DNA from: Phycisphaerae bacterium
GTDB taxonomy: Bacteria > Planctomycetota > Phycisphaerae > Phycisphaerales > UBA1924
NCBI GenBank assembly: GCA_030429485.1
Contig: JAUIFD010000011.1
Location: 1 to 38,249, forward strand
DNA length: 38,249 bases
Direction: 5' to 3'
The translations under genes and the position numbers were made by a program. This document shows, piece by piece, positions 21,882-29,618 of the stretch (within the stretch, counting starts at the first letter, position 1; the number at the start of each line of letters is the position of its first letter). A model generated the notes under the pieces. That model was not told the origin of the DNA, made no database searches, and saw only the letters and a program-made list of their open reading frames with translations.

Positions 21882-22580
21882 TCACGGGTTCTCGGGCGCG
21901 TGCAGGCGCTCCCAGAGCCGAACCGCTTCCGGACGGCGCGGATAAACCGGGAGGGCCTTCGCCGGATCGACCGCCAAGGCGCCGCCCACGCATGCGAACA
22001 GGCGAGACGCGGAGAACTCGGGTGGGACGATCGGGACGTCGGCACGCGCAGCCCACGCCAGGAGCTCCGCGGGCTGGCGATCGTCCGCGATCAACGTGGC
22101 CGGCGCGAGCTCAGCAACCTCTGACGCGGCGATCGAACCGAGAACGCGCTCGGACGATCCGCCAGCCTCGTAGAGCACCGTGAACACCTGCTCGCGCTTC
22201 GACGCCATGCACAACACCGTGCGCATACCCGGCTCGACCAGCCCGTGTGCCGCGACGCGCCAACTCGGCACCGGCACGAGTTCGGCGTCCGACGCCAGCG
22301 CGATCGTCTTGGCAACCGTCATGGCGATGCGGACCGCTGTAAACCCACCGGGACCCGCCGACACCACCACGCGCACAAGCTCCTTCGGCCGGACGCCGGC
22401 GCGCGCACACAGCCTCTCGATCGCGGGAAGCAGATCGTCGTCATGGCGTGCGCTCGGGGAGAGGGTCTCCCGGTCAACGACCCGGACCGAGCCGTCGGAC
22501 GCGATCCGCCCGAGCGCCACCTCCGCAGCGCCGGCGGAGGGGTTGCTCGCCTCGATGCCCAAGACCGGTGCGCCCGTCAC
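21882..22580 (-). CDS. tsaB: tRNA threonylcarbamoyladenosine biosynthesis protein TsaB
   Basis: A 232-residue ASKHA-fold protein that bridges TsaD and TsaE in making the t6A modification of tRNAs reading ANN codons. Diagnostic parts: the opening strand 'VLGIEASNPSAG', 'SARHDDDLLPAIERLC', and 'VVVSAGPGGFTAVRIAMTVA', the TsaB/TsaD 'GPGSFTGLR' motif with slight variation. The C-terminal 'PVYPRRPEAVRLWERLHAP' is typical of TsaB. The start is GTG at 22580, overlapping the arfB stop by 4 nt. tsaD, tsaE and tsaC are not in the window. Confidence 0.9.
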   Translation of the reverse strand: MTGAPVLGIEASNPSAGAAEVALGRIASDGSVRVVDRETLSPSARHDDDLLPAIERLCARAGVRPKELVRVVVSAGPGGFTAVRIAMTVAKTIALASDAELVPVPSWRVAAHGLVEPGMRTVLCMASKREQVFTVLYEAGGSSERVLGSIAASEVAELAPATLIADDRQPAELLAWAARADVPIVPPEFSASRLFACVGGALAVDPAKALPVYPRRPEAVRLWERLHAPENP

Positions 22581-23059
22581 CAGTCGCCCCCGCCCCTCTG
22601 GCGTTTGCGATCGGATCGCTGGCGCTTCTCGCGCAGGCGGCGCTCGATGGCGCCGCGCTTGGGTTTGGTCGGGATCCTCGGCTTCGGCGGGCGGCGGGTG
22701 CTCTCAAGCAGGGCCCGGAGCTTCTCAAAGCACTGCTCGCGGTTCCTCGCCTGCGAACGCGACTCCTCCGAAGAGATCACCAACTCGTCGTCGCCCGTCA
22801 CGAGCGAGCCGGCGGCTCGGCGGAGCCTTGACCTCCACGCCCCCGGCAGCGGAAGGTCGGCCACGCTCACGCGGAGCGTCGCCCGGGTCGACCGCTTGTT
22901 GACATTCTGCCCGCCCGGGCCCGAGGCGCGCGAGAAGGTCACGACGATCGCCCCCTCCGGCGCGGAGACGCCTGGCACCAACTGATCGGGGTCTGGTCGA
23001 TCGACATCGGGCACACCCAATGATGCCGGCGCGTGCGACTCGGACCACCCCACCCACAA
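22577..23059 (-). CDS. arfB: Alternative ribosome-rescue factor ArfB (YaeJ/ICT1-type peptidyl-tRNA hydrolase)
   Basis: Up to 160 residues. The catalytic domain has the GGQ loop in 'SRASGPGGQNVNKRSTRATL', which hydrolyses peptidyl-tRNA on stalled ribosomes. The basic C-terminal tail, 'KPRIPTKPKRGAIERRLREK', would enter the empty mRNA channel, as in E. coli ArfB. The 'KPTK' stretch and total length fit the rescue factor rather than full-size RF1/RF2. The start is uncertain: TTG 23059 is the outermost, with GTG 23053 and GTG 23014 as alternatives; none has a good Shine-Dalgarno sequence. Residues before about 35 may not be translated. Coupled to tsaB by a GTGA overlap. Confidence 0.88.
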   Translation of the reverse strand: MWVGWSESHAPASLGVPDVDRPDPDQLVPGVSAPEGAIVVTFSRASGPGGQNVNKRSTRATLRVSVADLPLPGAWRSRLRRAAGSLVTGDDELVISSEESRSQARNREQCFEKLRALLESTRRPPKPRIPTKPKRGAIERRLREKRQRSDRKRQRGGGDW

Positions 23060-23274
23060 GGGTGTGTGAATGTTAAGCTAGGGAACCTAGGTAAATCCCC
23101 AAAGCTGGCATGTTCGTCCGGAAGGTGTCTTGACGACTCGGAGTTAGTGGGCGACACTCGCCGCAGGGGGACGTGAGCACCGCCTGTCAGGGTGCTGGAC
23201 AGACTTTGTTCGGTTCCGCAACAATTGTGGAACTCGAATGCCCGGTTGCGTGCGGTCGGGCGGAGGCTCGTGGG
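23060..23274. promoter_or_regulatory. Divergent promoter region of arfB and the HU-type gene
   Basis: A 215-nt spacer between divergent genes, locally more AT-rich than its surroundings. It holds the symmetrical element CTAGG-GAA-CCTAG (23078-23090), close to the arfB side, which may be an operator. On the plus strand TTGACG (23130-23135) followed after 17 nt by GACACT (23153-23158) could be a promoter for the HU gene (5 of 6 and 3 of 6 matches). GGAGG at 23262-23266 is the ribosome-binding site for GTG 23275. Confidence 0.4.
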
Positions 23275-23631
23275 GTGACGGTCACAAAGAAGGACATCAT
23301 CGATCGGATCGCCGAGAGCACCGGGCTGCGCAGGACGGACGTCCGCGACGTGGTGCACGCGATGCTCGAGCAGATCGCGGCGAATCTCTCGTCGGGCGAG
23401 CGAATCGAGTTTCGGGACTTCGGGGTCTTCGAGGTGCGCGTTCGGGCGGCGCGAGCGGCTCAAAACCCGAAGACGCTCGAGCCCGTGCACGTCCCGCAGC
23501 GAGCCTCGGTGCGGTTCAAGCCCGGGCGCGCGATGCGAGATCGGATCGAGGAGGCGGCGACACGCGCGCCGGCCTTGGTTGAGGCGAAGCCCGCGGCCAA
23601 CCAGACCGCGGGGCACAAAGACACCAAGTGA
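23275..23631 (+). CDS. HU/IHF-family DNA-bending protein
   Basis: A 118-residue nucleoid-associated protein. 'VTKKDIIDRIAESTGL' is the first helix pair, and 'LSSGERIEFRDFGVFEVRVR' and 'ARAAQNPKTLEPVHVPQRAS' form the body and DNA-intercalating arm with its conserved Asn-Pro. 'FKPGRAMRDRI' closes the fold. A ~20-residue tail, 'APALVEAKPAANQTAGHKDTK' in part, is Ala/Lys-rich and may add DNA contacts. GTG 23275 is chosen because GGAGG lies 8 nt upstream; a GTG at 23173 would add 34 residues unlike the family. The next gene begins 28 nt after the stop. Confidence 0.9.
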   Translation: MTVTKKDIIDRIAESTGLRRTDVRDVVHAMLEQIAANLSSGERIEFRDFGVFEVRVRAARAAQNPKTLEPVHVPQRASVRFKPGRAMRDRIEEAATRAPALVEAKPAANQTAGHKDTK

Positions 23632-23659
23632 CGATCGCCCGCTCGTAGACTGCCCACTG

Positions 23660-24937
23660 ATGGGCGCACAGGCACAATGGACACCGAGCCAGGCCCGCGA
23701 CGCCGCGATCGCGATCGTGCGCCGCCTGCGCGATCACGGGCACGTGGCGTACCTCGCGGGAGGGTGCGTGCGCGACCTGCTCCTCGGCCATCCGCCGACG
23801 GACTTCGACGTGGCGACCGATGCGCACCCCGAGCGAATCGGCGAGCTGTTCGAGCGCTCGAGCGAAGTCGGCGAGAGCTTTGGGGTCACGCTGGTGCGCA
23901 CAGGTCGGGTGGTCGTCGAGGTCGCGACGTTCCGATCGGACGGGCCCTATTCCGATCAGCGTCGCCCGGACCATGTGGAGTACGCGGGCGAAGTGGAGGA
24001 CGCGCATCGGCGGGATTTCACGATCAACGCGCTCTTTCTCGCGCCCGATGAGGGCGACCCACCGGGGCGGATTATCGACCATGTCGGCGGCATCGAAGAC
24101 ATGCGGGCGAGGGTGGTGCGCGCGGTGGGCGATCCCGGCGCACGCCTGCGCGAGGATCACCTCCGTGCGCTGCGCGCGGTGCGCTTCGCGTGCCGCCTGG
24201 GGTTCGAGATCGAGGCGGGGACGCGGCGGGCGATCAAGGAAGACGCGGCCTCGCTCGCGGGGGTGAGTCGCGAGAGGATCGGCGACGAGTTGCGCCGGAT
24301 GCTGCGTCATCCGAGCCGCGCGAGTGCGGCCAGCGAGATCCAAGCCCTAGGGCTTGACGGCCCCGTGCTCGGCGATCGGCGTCCAGACGCCGGGGTGCGC
24401 GCGCTCGGGGCGCTCGGCGGGGATGAAGTGGCGGTGTGGGTGTCACTCGGCGCGTGGGCCCTCGACCGCGGCGCGGCGCACTCGGGCGCGGACGTCGCAG
24501 GGCTCGTGCGCTTTTGGCGAGACCGGCTGCTGCTCTCTAACGAGGAGCGCGACGGCCTTCGCCGGTGTCTGGCGGGCGTATTCGACATACGACGGGATTG
24601 GGAGGCGATGAGCGTCGCGCGCCGGAAGCGCCTGCTGAGCGAAGCGGGGTTCGGTTGCGTGGAGTCCCTGCTGCGCGCGAGCGACCCCGCGCTCAGCGCG
24701 GTCGTGTCGCGGGCGAGGGCAGAGCTGGCGGAGACGCCTTCCGGGCTCGCCCCGGAGCCTCTCATGACCGGAGACGATCTGGTGGCGATGGGGCTGACGC
24801 CCGGGCCGGAGTTCGCCAGGGTGCTCGACGCGACGTACGACGAGCAGTTGGAAGACCGGGTGCGCGACAAGAACGAGGCGGCCCTTTTTGTTCGGTCTTT
24901 AACCGGACCCGATTCGTCTGGGAACCACGAGGGATGA
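23660..24937 (+). CDS. CCA tRNA nucleotidyltransferase / poly(A) polymerase family protein
   Basis: A 425-residue class II nucleotidyltransferase. The head domain (about 20-150) has 'LAGGCVRDLLLGHPPTDFDV', with the GG and DxD catalytic motif, and 'HRRDFTINALFL'. The neck has 'LREDHLRALRAVRFACRLGF', the nucleotide-discriminating EDxxR motif. The helical body and tail are less conserved. It either adds or repairs the 3' CCA of tRNAs or polyadenylates RNA; motifs visible here do not separate the two with certainty. ATG 23660 starts shortly before the first helix. Length is normal for the family. Confidence 0.87.
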   Translation: MGAQAQWTPSQARDAAIAIVRRLRDHGHVAYLAGGCVRDLLLGHPPTDFDVATDAHPERIGELFERSSEVGESFGVTLVRTGRVVVEVATFRSDGPYSDQRRPDHVEYAGEVEDAHRRDFTINALFLAPDEGDPPGRIIDHVGGIEDMRARVVRAVGDPGARLREDHLRALRAVRFACRLGFEIEAGTRRAIKEDAASLAGVSRERIGDELRRMLRHPSRASAASEIQALGLDGPVLGDRRPDAGVRALGALGGDEVAVWVSLGAWALDRGAAHSGADVAGLVRFWRDRLLLSNEERDGLRRCLAGVFDIRRDWEAMSVARRKRLLSEAGFGCVESLLRASDPALSAVVSRARAELAETPSGLAPEPLMTGDDLVAMGLTPGPEFARVLDATYDEQLEDRVRDKNEAALFVRSLTGPDSSGNHEG

Positions 24938-25016
24938 TCGGGCGTCTACTACGCTGGTAGGGTGATCCACACTTGCACGCACCTCCAGGCGGCGATCGGC
25001 CGGAACGGGGAATGAC

Positions 25017-26429
25017 ATGCGGAAGATGAGATGGGTTGGAAGGACGATCGCGGGCCTCACGCTGGCGTTGGGGCTTGTCGCCATGAGTGCGCCAGAGGCT
25101 CGGGCCTTCGGCACTTCGATGGTGGTTGAGGGTGATCAGCTCATCCTGAAGGACGGGCGGATTGTCGAGGGCGAACTGATCGAGGAAACCGAGACGTCGA
25201 TCCGGTTTCTCGTGAAGGTGGGATCGATTTCCGCGGAGCAGACGTACGCGAAATCCGACGTGCTCGCGATTGAGCGCGGCGACGAAGCCGGGGACGAGCC
25301 CAAGACCGACGCGGCGGCTCCCAAGACGAGCGACCCGAGCCGCCCTGCGACGGGTGGAGACGGGCCGGTGGTCTATGTGATGGAGTTGTCCGGTGTCTTC
25401 CAGACGGACATCACGGTGCAGTCAATCGAGAAGATGGTGGCCGACGCGAAGAAGTACCGCCCGGACTACCTCGTGCTGGTGATGGACAACCGTTGGGAGA
25501 TCTTCGGCCAGGAGCTTCCCGAGGATGTCGGGTTCTTCGACTCGTTGTTCTACACCGAGGAGATCGAGCCGATCCTGACGACGGAGATCCCCAAGGATTG
25601 GGGATACACACCCGAGTACATCGTCTGGGTGAAGAACGCGATGGGCGGGCTGTGCTTCCTTCCGCTCAACTTCAAGACGATCTACTTCCATTCGAAGGGT
25701 CGTCTCGGCGGCGTGGGCGACCTGATCCACATGTTCGGGAGCACGGGCGACGAGCGCGTGCGTGAGAAGCAGTTCTCACTGCGCCTGGGTGTCGCGCGCG
25801 GCATGGCGATCCACGGCGGGTACGACCCGCGCCTGGCGATGGCACTGGCCCGCGAGGACTTCGTGCTGAGCTACAGGATGAACCGTGGCGTGCCGGAGCT
25901 TCTTGAGCGGATGCCGGAGGGGCCGGGCGAGTTGCTGCTGACGGACAACGGCGCCGGCGAGAACGGCGACACAATCGACGTGCTGGCCCGCGGGCAGGGC
26001 AACGACACGCTGACGCTCAAGGCGGATAACGCGCTGGACCTGCGAGTGTCGAAGGGCACCGTGGATACGTTGACCGACCTGCTGCGCGAAGAGGGCCTCG
26101 CGAGAGACGCGACCGTGATCGAGGAGAACTCGCGTCGCATCATCGAGAGCTGGAGCGACAGCGTGGTGCGGGCCCAGCGGTCGCTCTTCGACCTGATACG
26201 CGACTTCAGCGAGATCCAAGTCCAGGGCGACTACTCGGAGCGCACGAGGGCGCGGGGTCTCCAGATCCGTAAGCTGGAGCAGGTGATGTCGATCATGAAC
26301 CGGTTCGAGGGCGTCTCCTGGCCTTTCGAGCCGGGCGCGCCGTACGTGCCGCAGTTCGTGCCGCCGCAGCAGCAGTTGGAGATCATGATCGAGCAGATTC
26401 GCCAGGAGCAGTTGAGGGATAAGCGCTGA
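25017..26429 (+). CDS. Exported ClpP/NfeD-like protein, probably catalytically inactive paralog
   Basis: A 470-residue protein with a signal peptide ending near 'APEARAFG'. A small beta domain (about 36-88) contains 'LILKDGRIVEGELIEE' and 'YAKSDVLAIERG'. A ClpP/crotonase-like domain (about 115-310) opens 'VVYVMELSGVFQ'. Where active members have the Gly-rich oxyanion strand and nucleophilic Ser, this protein reads 'LVLVMDNRWEIFG' and 'WVKNAMGGLCFLPL', with Gly210 at the Ser position, so I infer loss of peptidase activity. The C-terminal 150 residues are helical and end in a Gln-rich segment. The paralog follows 25 nt later; both starts sit in the same context, AATGACATGCG, evidence of duplication. 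GGGG at 25007-25010 is the likely ribosome-binding site. Confidence 0.75.
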   Translation: MRKMRWVGRTIAGLTLALGLVAMSAPEARAFGTSMVVEGDQLILKDGRIVEGELIEETETSIRFLVKVGSISAEQTYAKSDVLAIERGDEAGDEPKTDAAAPKTSDPSRPATGGDGPVVYVMELSGVFQTDITVQSIEKMVADAKKYRPDYLVLVMDNRWEIFGQELPEDVGFFDSLFYTEEIEPILTTEIPKDWGYTPEYIVWVKNAMGGLCFLPLNFKTIYFHSKGRLGGVGDLIHMFGSTGDERVREKQFSLRLGVARGMAIHGGYDPRLAMALAREDFVLSYRMNRGVPELLERMPEGPGELLLTDNGAGENGDTIDVLARGQGNDTLTLKADNALDLRVSKGTVDTLTDLLREEGLARDATVIEENSRRIIESWSDSVVRAQRSLFDLIRDFSEIQVQGDYSERTRARGLQIRKLEQVMSIMNRFEGVSWPFEPGAPYVPQFVPPQQQLEIMIEQIRQEQLRDKR

Positions 26430-26454
26430 GCCAGGGCGCTCACAGGAGAATGAC

Positions 26455-27699
26455 ATGCGTCGAGGACTAGTGACATCATTGATCCAGGCCCTGGCGGTGC
26501 TCATCGCGATGGCGATCGCCCCCAGCGCGGCTCTTGCTGACGACCGCGTGACCTTGGCCGACGGCACGGTGGTCGAGGGTGAGATCGTGCGCGAGGTCGG
26601 CGGCGCGGTGTGGATCAAGCGGACGGTCGGCGGCATCGAGCAGACGACCTTCTACGGCCCGAAGGACATCACTTCGATCGAGCGGGATTCGGGCGCACCG
26701 GCGCCGTCAGACCCGGTGAAGGCGAGCGATGAACGGCAGGACAGGGCCGCACGTTCGGGCGTGCCCCGCGCGTGCGTGCTGACGATGGAGGGCACCGTGG
26801 GGATCCAGATGGCCGCCAAGCCGCTGGAGGAAGCGATCCCCGTGCTCGAAGCCGATGGGATTGATGTGGTCGTGCTGCGGGTGCACTCGGGCGGCGGGCT
26901 GCTGCTTGAGATCCAGCACATCCAGGACGTGATCCACGAGGAGTACAAGAAGCGGTTCCGCGTGGTGGCGTGGATCGACTACGCGATCTCGGCAGCGGCG
27001 ATGAGCTCGCACGTGATGGAGGAGATCGTCTTCTACCCGCAGGGCGCGTATGGCGCGTGCACGGGTTGGTTCGGGGCGCTCCAGGCGGTCGAGGGCCGCG
27101 AGCTCGAAGAGGTGCTCGCGCAGATGGAAGAAGCGTCCGCCCGCGGGCAGCACGACTTCAAGATCATGCGTTCGATGCAGATCGAGGAGCCGCTGACGGC
27201 GACGATCGACGCCGACGGTGTCGTGCATTGGTACAACTCCGAAGAGGGCGACTACACCGTCAACTCGAAGGGACACATCCTGACCTTCGACTCCGAGCAG
27301 GCGATGAAGTTCAAGTTCGCCAAGGGCATCGCGAGCAACATCGAGGAGATGCAGGAGGTCCTTGGGTATCCCGAGCTTGAGTGGGTCGGCGACGAGGTCT
27401 CCGGCGTGCCCTACCCGGTATGCCGAGCGGAGCGCGATCAGCGCAAGTGGCGCGACGACGTCACCGAGGCTGAGGAACGACTGACCGAGTACTACGCGAA
27501 GTACGCGATCTCGATCGCCAACGCGCAGGGCGAGCAGGATGAGCGGATCCGCGGCCAACTGGTGGGACGCGCGAAGCGCGAGCTGGCGCAGATCGAACGA
27601 GCCTGCAAGGAGCACCCCAACCTCCAGCTGCTCAACGGCATCCCCGATTTCTGGTTTGAGGAGCAGCACCGCCTTCTCCGCGAGTTGATGCGGCGATAA
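26455..27699 (+). CDS. Exported ClpP/NfeD-like serine protease homolog
   Basis: A 414-residue protein with a signal peptide ending near 'APSAALADD'. The N-terminal beta domain (about 30-77; 'VTLADGTVVEGEIVRE', 'YGPKDITSIERD') matches that of the preceding gene. The ClpP-like domain (about 98-300) has 'VVVLRVHSGGGLLLEIQHI' (oxyanion strand) and 'VAWIDYAISAAAMSSHVM', whose Ser179 is the likely nucleophile, in the place of the Ser in NfeD 'ASAG'. A C-terminal helical region has 'EERLTEYYAKYAISIANAQ'. Family relatives cleave membrane or membrane-associated proteins; the target here is unknown. AGGAGA at 26444-26449 gives a 5-nt spacing to ATG. Likely cotranscribed with its inactive-looking paralog, and closed by the terminator at 27722. 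Confidence 0.78.
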   Translation: MRRGLVTSLIQALAVLIAMAIAPSAALADDRVTLADGTVVEGEIVREVGGAVWIKRTVGGIEQTTFYGPKDITSIERDSGAPAPSDPVKASDERQDRAARSGVPRACVLTMEGTVGIQMAAKPLEEAIPVLEADGIDVVVLRVHSGGGLLLEIQHIQDVIHEEYKKRFRVVAWIDYAISAAAMSSHVMEEIVFYPQGAYGACTGWFGALQAVEGRELEEVLAQMEEASARGQHDFKIMRSMQIEEPLTATIDADGVVHWYNSEEGDYTVNSKGHILTFDSEQAMKFKFAKGIASNIEEMQEVLGYPELEWVGDEVSGVPYPVCRAERDQRKWRDDVTEAEERLTEYYAKYAISIANAQGEQDERIRGQLVGRAKRELAQIERACKEHPNLQLLNGIPDFWFEEQHRLLRELMRR

Positions 27700-27721
27700 T
27701 GCGGCGTTCAATGCAAGACTT

Positions 27722-27755
27722 CGGCCCCCGCCCCGGCGGGGGCCGCTTTCGTTTT
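27722..27755 (+). terminator. Intrinsic terminator after the ClpP-like pair
   Basis: CGGCCCCCGCC (27722-27732) and GGCGGGGGCCG (27735-27745) form a long GC stem, followed by CTTTCGTTTT. It ends the two-gene ClpP-like unit, 22 nt after the second stop codon. Confidence 0.8.
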
Positions 27756-27794
27756 GGAGCACTACCATGCCTGACAACACGAGGAGCTTGCTTG

Positions 27795-29540
27795 ATGCCG
27801 ACCGCAGTGACCGACTTCGTTCCCGCCGATCTCGACGCGACCTCCTGGGCGAACGTCGAACCGTTGTTTGACGCCTTGAGCACCCGTGAGATTGGCTCTG
27901 GCGAGGAGCTGGAACGGTGGCTGATTGACCGGGGCGAGCTCGAGGCAGCCTGCTCGGAGACCCGGGCGAACCTCTACATCTCGATGACCTGTGACACCGA
28001 CGATGCGGACAAGGCCCAGGCGTATAAGGCGTTTGTCGAGAACGTGGCGCCGAAGCTCAAGCCCGCGTGCTTCGAACTGGACAAGCGTCAGGTCGAGTTG
28101 ACCGAGCGATTCGGACTCGACGCGTCGCGGTACGGGGTGCTGATGCGCGATACCGCGGCGGCTGTCGCGCTCTTCCGCGAAGAGAACGTGCCGCTCGAGA
28201 CCCAGCTCGACACGCTGAGCCAGGAGTACCAGACCGTCACGGGAGCCATGGGCGTCGAGTTCGACGGCGAGGAGAAGACGCTCCCGCAGATGGGCAAGTA
28301 CCAGGAATCGCCGGACCGGAAAGTGCGCGAGGAGGCGTGGCGGGTGGTCGCGAGTCGCCGGCTGCAAGACAAGGACAAGATCGATGCGATCTACGACCAG
28401 CAGATCGCGCTGCGGGACCAGATCGCGAAGAACGCCGGGTTTGACGACTATGTCGGGTACATCTTCAAGGCCATGCGCCGGTTTGACTACACGCCGGCGG
28501 ATTGCATCGCGTTTCATGATGCGGTGGAGCAGAGCGTCGTGCCGCTCAAGCGACGCCTGGACGAGGAGCGGCGCGAGCGGCTCGGCGTGGACACGCTGCG
28601 CCCCTGGGATCTAGGGGTTGACCCGCTCGGGCGCACGCCGCTTCAGCCCTTTAGCAACGGCGTCGAGCTCGTCTCCAAGACGCACGAGTGTCTTCGACGT
28701 CTCGACCCGCGTCTCGCGGCGATGTTCGCTGAGCTCGGCGACGGTTCGAATGACAAGGGATCCGCGAACGGCGCGTGCCTTGATCTCGATTCTCGCCGGG
28801 GCAAGGCGCCGGGCGGGTACCAGTACATGCGTGATCGCTCGCGCGTGCCGTTCATCTTCATGAACGCCGCGGGGCTGCACCGCGACGTGGAGACGATGGT
28901 GCACGAAGCGGGGCACGCGTTTCACTCGATGCTGTCGCGCGAGGACCCGCTCCTGCACTACCGCGAGGCGCCGATCGAGTACTGCGAAGTCGCGAGCATG
29001 TCGATGGAGTTGCTCACGATGCCGCACTGGAACGGTGCGCCGGGCAGCTACTACGACAACGAGGAAGACGCCAACCGGGCGCGTCGGCGGCAGATCGAGG
29101 GCTCGGTGGTGCTGCTCGCGTGGATCGCGACGATCGACGCGTTCCAACACTGGATCTACACCAATCCGGGGCACTCGCGCGACGAGCGCATCGGCGCCTG
29201 GCTCGAGATCGACGACCGCTTCGGGCACGCTGTCTCGTGGGACGGGCTCGCGGACGAGCACAAGTGGCTCTGGCAGCGTCAGTCGCACCTCTGGGGGCAC
29301 GCGTTCTACTACATCGAGTACGGGATCGCGCAGCTCGGGGCGCTGCAGCTCTGGGTGCATGCGCTCGAGCAGGGCGCCGAGTCGGCGATCAGCAACTACA
29401 TCCGCGGCTTGACGATCGGCGGGGCACGCCCCCTGCCGGACCTGTTCGAGGCGACGGGGCTGAGGTTCGACTTCTCGGGCCCGACCATCGCGAACGTGAC
29501 CCGGCGGGTGGAGGCGGAACTCGCCAAGCTCCCTGAGTAG
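27795..29540 (+). CDS. M3-family oligoendopeptidase (PepF type)
   Basis: A 581-residue cytoplasmic zinc peptidase that hydrolyses short peptides. The active site is 'ETMVHEAGHAFHSML': His370, Glu371 and His374, with the third ligand Glu398 in 'PIEYCEVASMSMELL', 24 residues later as in the family. 'YMRDRSRVPFIFMNAAG' and the C-terminal 'QSHLWGHAFYYIEYGIAQLG' are also M3/PepF hallmarks. No signal peptide. ATG 27795 is chosen because GAGGAG (27781-27786) lies 8 nt upstream; an ATG at 27767 is in another frame and reads into a short dead end. Size is normal for oligoendopeptidase F. Confidence 0.92.
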   Translation: MPTAVTDFVPADLDATSWANVEPLFDALSTREIGSGEELERWLIDRGELEAACSETRANLYISMTCDTDDADKAQAYKAFVENVAPKLKPACFELDKRQVELTERFGLDASRYGVLMRDTAAAVALFREENVPLETQLDTLSQEYQTVTGAMGVEFDGEEKTLPQMGKYQESPDRKVREEAWRVVASRRLQDKDKIDAIYDQQIALRDQIAKNAGFDDYVGYIFKAMRRFDYTPADCIAFHDAVEQSVVPLKRRLDEERRERLGVDTLRPWDLGVDPLGRTPLQPFSNGVELVSKTHECLRRLDPRLAAMFAELGDGSNDKGSANGACLDLDSRRGKAPGGYQYMRDRSRVPFIFMNAAGLHRDVETMVHEAGHAFHSMLSREDPLLHYREAPIEYCEVASMSMELLTMPHWNGAPGSYYDNEEDANRARRRQIEGSVVLLAWIATIDAFQHWIYTNPGHSRDERIGAWLEIDDRFGHAVSWDGLADEHKWLWQRQSHLWGHAFYYIEYGIAQLGALQLWVHALEQGAESAISNYIRGLTIGGARPLPDLFEATGLRFDFSGPTIANVTRRVEAELAKLPE

Positions 29541-29618
29541 CCGGGTGGCAATGCGCAGGGGTCGCGTGCGTTGGGCGAGACGGCGGGATCCGCAAGATGG
29601 TCCTTCCGAATCCCACCG

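Noticed and set aside
20621-22183. 520-codon plus-strand frame opposite the HDOD kinase, HTH-receiver and tsaB genes
   Set aside because: It covers three real minus-strand genes and has Pro/Arg/Ala composition without domains.
27767-27794. Possible leader peptide starting at ATG 27767 before the M3 peptidase
   Set aside because: It has no ribosome-binding site and runs out of frame into the peptidase gene; the GAGGAG sequence supports ATG 27795 instead.
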